Shown here one piece after another: positions 32,458 through 35,463 of a DNA stretch of 35,463 nucleotides. The translations under genes were made by a program, and so were the position numbers. The notes beneath the pieces were generated by a model. That model was not told the origin of the DNA. It saw only the letters and a program-made list of their open reading frames with translations, and made no database searches. Position 1 is the first letter of the stretch. The number at the start of each line of letters is the position of its first letter. The DNA is from Clostridia bacterium (GTDB lineage Bacteria > Bacillota > Clostridia > Oscillospirales > Acutalibacteraceae): contig JAFYLD010000033.1 in the NCBI GenBank assembly GCA_017537245.1, positions 1-35,463 on the forward strand. Direction: 5' to 3'.

Positions 32458-32498
32458 AAATCCCTTGTAGCAGAGAAGATTTGCTACAAGGGATTTTT
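32458..32498 (+). terminator. Terminator of HipA-like kinase gene
   Basis: AAATCCCTTGTAGCA (32458-32472) pairs perfectly with TGCTACAAGGGATTT (32482-32496), followed by TT. Confidence 0.9.
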
Positions 32499-32523
32499 CG
32501 TTTTTGCTTAACAAGTTGTATCA

Positions 32524-32552
32524 TTGCAAAAATTGGCGAATTATGTTAAAAT
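32524..32552 (+). promoter_or_regulatory. Promoter of the two-gene unit at 32584-34078
   Basis: TTGCAA (32524-32529), 17-base spacer, TAAAAT (32547-32552), then AGAGGTGG and ATG 32584. Confidence 0.72.
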
Positions 32553-32583
32553 TAATTCAATCATATAGATAAGAGGTGGTTTT

Positions 32584-32760
32584 ATGCCAGATTGTATTTT
32601 AAATATTGATTGGAAGTTTTGGATTGGAGATATTATTATTCCAATTGCTACGTTTGTTGGTGGCATATTTGTAGGAAAAACAATAGAACGAAAAGCACAG
32701 TCTAAAATTTCCGGTGACAATAATACAGTTATTCAGAATAGTAACATAAACAAAGAATAG
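32584..32760 (+). CDS. 58-aa single-pass membrane protein with NNTVIQNS tail
   Basis: 58 aa, preceded by AGAGGTGG 5 bases before ATG 32584. A short polar N-terminus (MPDCILNIDWKF) leads into one membrane helix (about 13-32, IGDIIIPIATFVGGIFVGKTI), then a basic stretch (ERKAQSK) and a tail ISGDNNTVIQNSNI. Positive charges after the helix suggest the tail is cytoplasmic. The tail motif NN-VIQNS recurs at the N-terminus of the 431-aa protein encoded 22 bases downstream, so the two probably interact or share a fold element. I recognise no family. Confidence 0.65.
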   Translation: MPDCILNIDWKFWIGDIIIPIATFVGGIFVGKTIERKAQSKISGDNNTVIQNSNINKE

Positions 32761-32782
32761 CATAGGAGGAACTCTGTTACAC

Positions 32783-34078
32783 ATGTTTTCTTTTAAAAGC
32801 AAGTCCGCTATAGGAAAAAACTCAAATAACAATATAGTTATTCAAAACAGTACGTTAACTAATTTTGTGACAAACGCTCCTGCAGAAACTGTTGGGCTTA
32901 TGGCTAAGTATGAGGCGTACGAAGATATACAACAATATGTTCAATCCGTTATGACTACGGTTCGAAATACCCACCCTTTGTTTCCTACGTTTTCAGCGAC
33001 CTATAGCGCAGAGTTAGAAAAACTAATTAGCACTCCCGAAACCGCCGATGCATTTGAAAAGCATCCTAAAAAAATAAAGGGCACTTTTCAAATTGATTAT
33101 AAAAAATATCCACATATGGATAAGGCGGAAACCCCTTGGGAATATGCGTATCGTACACAAACTAATGTGGAATTAGCGACAAAATCCTATACGGAATATC
33201 TAGGGGAAACTAAAGATCCATTTCCGGTAGCAGAATATACCGAAGGAATGGTGACGGTTATTGGTTTTAACGAATTTCCTCCGGCAGTTAATGCGGTTGT
33301 TGAGTCTGGTGATATATCTATACCAATTTTACTTCGGAGAAAACCAAGTTTTAAATTTGGTGAACTACTTCTTGGTAATGAATCAACAGGACACGGCTTT
33401 AATATAAGCATAAGTACAGATGAATCACAAAAGAATACTACTATTAATTTTTTGAAAGTTGAAGATTGTGATTTAAAAGCTCATCTTGCTTGCGAAGAAT
33501 TGTTAGACGCTATATATACCACCAAGAAAATTGTGATAAAAGTCAAAGACGTCGAACTTATGGGTGCTATGATTAATGAATCTGAACTTACAAGCAATAT
33601 TTTTCAAAACGCCAAGGTTCTAAAGACGTATATAAAAAATTTACTTACAATAGAACAATATACTGGCTGTAAGTTTAATCCTAATATAGGCGAAGTTTCA
33701 TTTGACGATATTGAAACCTCAATAATAATGGCTGCATCGCTTGAAGGGAAATGGAGATTAAGAACACTTTCGTTTGATGATGCTGTTAGATGTGATTACG
33801 ATCAAATCCCAGACGATATCGCTGATTATGATGAGGTTGATTCTGAATCCGTAGCGGAAATGAAAGTTTTATCTATAGATTTGCACGGTGAATCTTTTAC
33901 CGCCGAAAAATTCATTATCGTTTATAGAGATGCTAAAATAAACAACATAGCATCCGTTCTTAAAAATGTTAAAAAGAAAAAGAAAAATATTCTTTTAACT
34001 ATGAAGCCGATGGGTGGGAAAGATGTGTTCTGCAAGTATCAGTTTATGGACGGCATAACACATATCCCCAAAGAATAA
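32783..34078 (+). CDS. Uncharacterised 431-aa protein sharing the NN-VIQNS motif
   Basis: 431 aa from ATG 32783; AGGAGG lies about 13 bases upstream, a rather long spacing. The N-terminus has KSAIGKNSNNNIVIQNS (8-23), echoing the tail of the small membrane protein before it. The remainder is soluble, alpha/beta, with a Lys-rich run (KNVKKKKKNI) near the end and a final KYQFMDGITHIPKE. I see no nuclease, NTPase or protease motif. Second gene of a two-gene unit with its own promoter and strong terminator; it lies in an accessory zone next to toxin-like genes. A defence or surface-sensing role is possible but unproven. Confidence 0.65.
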   Translation: MFSFKSKSAIGKNSNNNIVIQNSTLTNFVTNAPAETVGLMAKYEAYEDIQQYVQSVMTTVRNTHPLFPTFSATYSAELEKLISTPETADAFEKHPKKIKGTFQIDYKKYPHMDKAETPWEYAYRTQTNVELATKSYTEYLGETKDPFPVAEYTEGMVTVIGFNEFPPAVNAVVESGDISIPILLRRKPSFKFGELLLGNESTGHGFNISISTDESQKNTTINFLKVEDCDLKAHLACEELLDAIYTTKKIVIKVKDVELMGAMINESELTSNIFQNAKVLKTYIKNLLTIEQYTGCKFNPNIGEVSFDDIETSIIMAASLEGKWRLRTLSFDDAVRCDYDQIPDDIADYDEVDSESVAEMKVLSIDLHGESFTAEKFIIVYRDAKINNIASVLKNVKKKKKNILLTMKPMGGKDVFCKYQFMDGITHIPKE

Positions 34079-34089
34079 AGTTCATTGTA

Positions 34090-34128
34090 AAAAGGCAGTC
34101 TCACTATCAAAGTGAGGCTGCCTTTTGT
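34090..34128. terminator. Bidirectional terminator before XRE gene
   Basis: AAAAGGCAG-CTCACT pairs with AGTGAG-CTGCCTTTT (one T-G wobble) around a five-base loop, with TTTGTTT after it. It separates convergent genes. Confidence 0.9.
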
Positions 34129-34440
34129 TTACCTGTTATTTAGTCGTTCTGCGGTGCTAATAAGCACATCAAGATCTTCTTGTGACATATTACGAGTCAA
34201 CTCATATAATTTCTGAACCAGTTGAGGCTCTTTTATATCCTCATCGAAGAACTCTCTAGGAGTAACGCCTAGATATTCACATATATAAAGAAACTCTCCC
34301 AAGGACGGCATTGATCTGCCAGATGAAATACTCTGCATATAACTCTTGCTGTGTCCTAGGTCTGTGCTCATTCTATATTCTGAAACATTCTTTTTCGTTC
34401 TTAAAACAGAAATTCTATCCCTAATAAATTGTAAATCCAT
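34129..34440 (-). CDS. XRE-family HTH transcriptional regulator
   Basis: 103 aa from ATG 34440, 6 bases after GAGGTG; a GTG at 34449 lies within that ribosome site. The N-terminal HTH_3 domain (about 4-60) has IRDRISVLRTKKNVSEYRMSTDLGHSKSYMQSISSGRSMPSLGEFLYICEYLGVTPREFFD with the usual two-helix spacing. The C-terminal tail (NMSQEDLDVLISTAERL) is a common dimer tail in such regulators. It is divergent from the gene at 34584, and the intergenic region carries repeated ATTACCG/CGGTAAT half-sites, so it probably represses both itself and that gene. Confidence 0.88.
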   Translation of the reverse strand: MDLQFIRDRISVLRTKKNVSEYRMSTDLGHSKSYMQSISSGRSMPSLGEFLYICEYLGVTPREFFDEDIKEPQLVQKLYELTRNMSQEDLDVLISTAERLNNR

Positions 34441-34474
34441 CGTCAACACCTCGCATTTATTATTGTATAATAAT

Positions 34475-34541
34475 TTTAGCGGTAATATTCACGATAAAAT
34501 TACCGATTATAGTTGATAATTACCGCTAAAAGCGGTATAAT
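34475..34541. promoter_or_regulatory. Operator array and divergent promoter for XRE/SLOG genes
   Basis: TTTAGCGGTAAT (34475-34486) and its exact inverse ATTACCGCTAAA (34519-34530) flank a third half-site ATTACCG (34499-34505); a fourth, GCGGTA (34532-34537), overlaps the -10. The rightward promoter is TTGATA (34513-34518), 17-base spacer, TATAAT (34536-34541), so the half-sites lie in its spacer and on its -10. A leftward -10 (TATTAT, plus 34467-34472) sits just left of the first site. This is a classic autoregulated repressor layout. Confidence 0.78.
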
Positions 34542-34583
34542 AGTAGTATAAATTAAAACTAAAATCAGTAATGTGTGATAGGG

Positions 34584-34817
34584 ATGTATAACGTGTTGGA
34601 GATTTTTACCGTAGCCTTTTTCGGTCACAGATATTTAGATAATCCGTTTAAGGCGGAAGAACTTCTTGAAGAGCAAATAAGAAAACTTATTAACGAAAAA
34701 GAGTATGTAGATTTTTTAGTAGGACGCAACGGTGAGTTTGACCAATGCGTTTCGTCCACAGTGCTTCGTGTACGAAAAAATTATAGGGATGATACACATT
34801 TTGAAATGATATATTAA
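34584..34817 (+). pseudogene. Truncated SLOG-type (DUF1273-like) protein gene
   Basis: 77 codons from ATG 34584 (GTG 34575 is the in-frame alternative; ribosome site weak). The start EIFTVAFFGHRYLDNPF and the block INEKEYVDFLVGRNGEFDQCVSS match a common Clostridia family of SLOG/Rossmann proteins of ~160-180 aa. After RVRKNYRDD the match ends and the frame stops within five residues (THFEMIY), where a repeated sequence begins. So the C-terminal half, with the rest of the presumed nucleotide site, is lost. It has a good promoter under the XRE operators, so a short product could still be made. Confidence 0.65.
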
Positions 34818-35034
34818 CTATCTTTTCGAAATTCTTTTTGAGAGTAACTGTCAGTGCTTATTATGAAAATATGATTTACTTTTTGATATGCTCCTAACAG
34901 ATTCTTATAAGAGTAAGCAAGGATATAAAATATTAATGAGACAATCTTCTATAAATCTGCAAAAGAATCTATCCTTTCTTTTCGAAATGATATATGACTG
35001 TCATTTTGAAATGAGTGCTAAAAATATGATATAC
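34797..35034. repeat. Cluster of short imperfect repeats
   Basis: CATTTTGAAATGA occurs exactly at 34797-34809 and 35002-35014; GAAATGATATAT at 34803-34814 and 34984-34995; ACTGTCA at 34847 and 34997; and GTGCT...AATATGAT-TAC at 34854-34879 and 35015-35034. AAATGA...TCATTT also form an inverted pair around 34990. The frame across 34888-35112 looks like chance, not a gene. It begins exactly where the SLOG gene is cut. Confidence 0.55.
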
Positions 35035-35045
35035 ATTTATAGAGC

Positions 35046-35080
35046 GGCTCCCATAGACTGCGAATCAGTCTGTGGGAGCC
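35046..35080. terminator. 15-bp stem-loop flanked by A6T6
   Basis: GGCTCCCATAGACTG (35046-35060) pairs with CAGTCTGTGGGAGCC (35066-35080), one wobble, five-base loop. It is followed by AAAAAATTTTTT rather than a plain T tract, and no gene ends nearby on the plus strand. It could be a terminator of a lost gene, a small-RNA end or a mobile element structure. Confidence 0.5.
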
Positions 35081-35112
35081 AAAAAATTTTTTATAAAAAT
35101 TTTCGTCAATAA

Positions 35113-35440
35113 ATTTATTTTGACAGCATCCGCTTTAATCAAAAATTTTCGTACACAAATATATGATTTTATAAATCATACCAAAAGTTAATGTTTTCTT
35201 GAAACTCGAAAATTTTATTTCTTATATATTTAACGTCCAAATATTTTGGTACACAGTTTCGATCTGGACCACTGAAATCTGTGAACGAAAAAATCGGATA
35301 AATTTATGTGTGTTAATGTTTTCTTGAAACGAAACAAAAACATTATCCACATTTAAGTATCGGAAATTTGTGAAGGGCATCGAGTAGCACATAGATGTTT
35401 TTTATAAATTCACGAAATATTACGAAAGGAGTAAAAATTG
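35113..35440. repeat. Non-coding region with 19-bp direct repeat and DnaA-box match
   Basis: GTTAATGTTTTCTTGAAAC occurs exactly twice, 35187-35205 and 35312-35330 (125 bases apart). TTATCCACA, the consensus DnaA box, is at 35343-35351. Between the repeats CACAG-TTTC can pair with GAAATCTGTG (35252-35283), and CCAAATATTTTGG is a near-palindrome. No gene is seen; a new gene begins at 35441. Confidence 0.6.
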
Positions 35441-35463
35441 ATGAGTTTAACCCCTGAAGAACA
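35441..35463 (+). CDS. Start of a gene running off the window
   Basis: GAAAGGAG lies 9 bases before ATG 35441 and the first seven codons read MSLTPEE. There is too little to name a family. The ribosome site is good, so I accept it as a real start. Confidence 0.6.

Noticed and set aside
34888-35112. A 74-codon open frame as a gene
   Set aside because: It runs through the repeat cluster and the 15-bp hairpin, has no ribosome site and no recognisable protein pattern.
35187-35330. CRISPR array
   Set aside because: There are only two copies of a 19-base repeat, 125 bases apart, with no cas genes and no regular spacers.
1-35463. tRNA or rRNA genes
   Set aside because: I looked in the intergenic gaps for cloverleaf landmarks such as GGTTCGAATCC-like arms and found none.

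Overview
The window looks like the chromosome of an AT-rich, low-GC Gram-positive bacterium of class Clostridia, probably an uncultured gut lineage. The signs are strong AGGAGG-type ribosome binding sites, sigma-A promoters with 17-base spacers, an L-box lysine riboswitch, a TIGR04086/yajC pair, a DUF4364 gene, and remnants of the sporulation genes spoVAD and (probably) cwlD. I see no tRNA, rRNA or CRISPR array.

Layout. (1) Bases 1-3021 are an AT-rich accessory operon: the tail of a HipA-like gene, a DUF4365 nuclease-like gene and two unrecognised genes, packed with short gaps or an overlap. A broken spoVAD follows at 3259-3657. (2) Bases 3757-30455 are a conserved core. It holds mgtE; glyA plus a P-type ATPase with degenerate catalytic motifs; a lipoprotein; tdk; a riboswitch-controlled dapA-ddh operon; the long nusB-xseA-xseB-ispA-dxs-tlyA-nadK-argR-recN-tyrS-orf operon; asd-dapA-dapB; queA-tgt; yajC-TIGR04086; a DUF4364 regulator; and a small EF-hand protein. 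(3) Bases 30456-35463 are a second accessory or decayed zone. It holds a 26-codon peptide deformylase remnant, a truncated amidase (cwlD-like), a VbhA-like small protein with a HipA-like kinase, an unrecognised two-gene unit (small membrane protein plus 431-aa protein sharing an asparagine-rich motif), an XRE repressor facing a truncated SLOG-type gene across an operator array, and a repeat- and hairpin-rich stretch before a new gene that starts at 35441.

How the genes work together. Asd, DapA (two copies), DapB and Ddh give the dehydrogenase route from aspartyl phosphate to meso-diaminopimelate. One dapA is co-transcribed with ddh behind a lysine riboswitch; the other lies with asd and dapB behind a plain promoter. 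IspA and Dxs belong to isoprenoid synthesis, and QueA and Tgt make queuosine.

Most notable: the P-type ATPase keeps its ion-site residues but deviates in DKTGT, TGES, GDGxND and PEGLP. Other points are the legible lysine-switch mechanism, two broken sporulation or germination genes at opposite ends of the window, and two uncharacterised accessory gene sets that could be toxin-antitoxin or defence modules. Function there is inference only.
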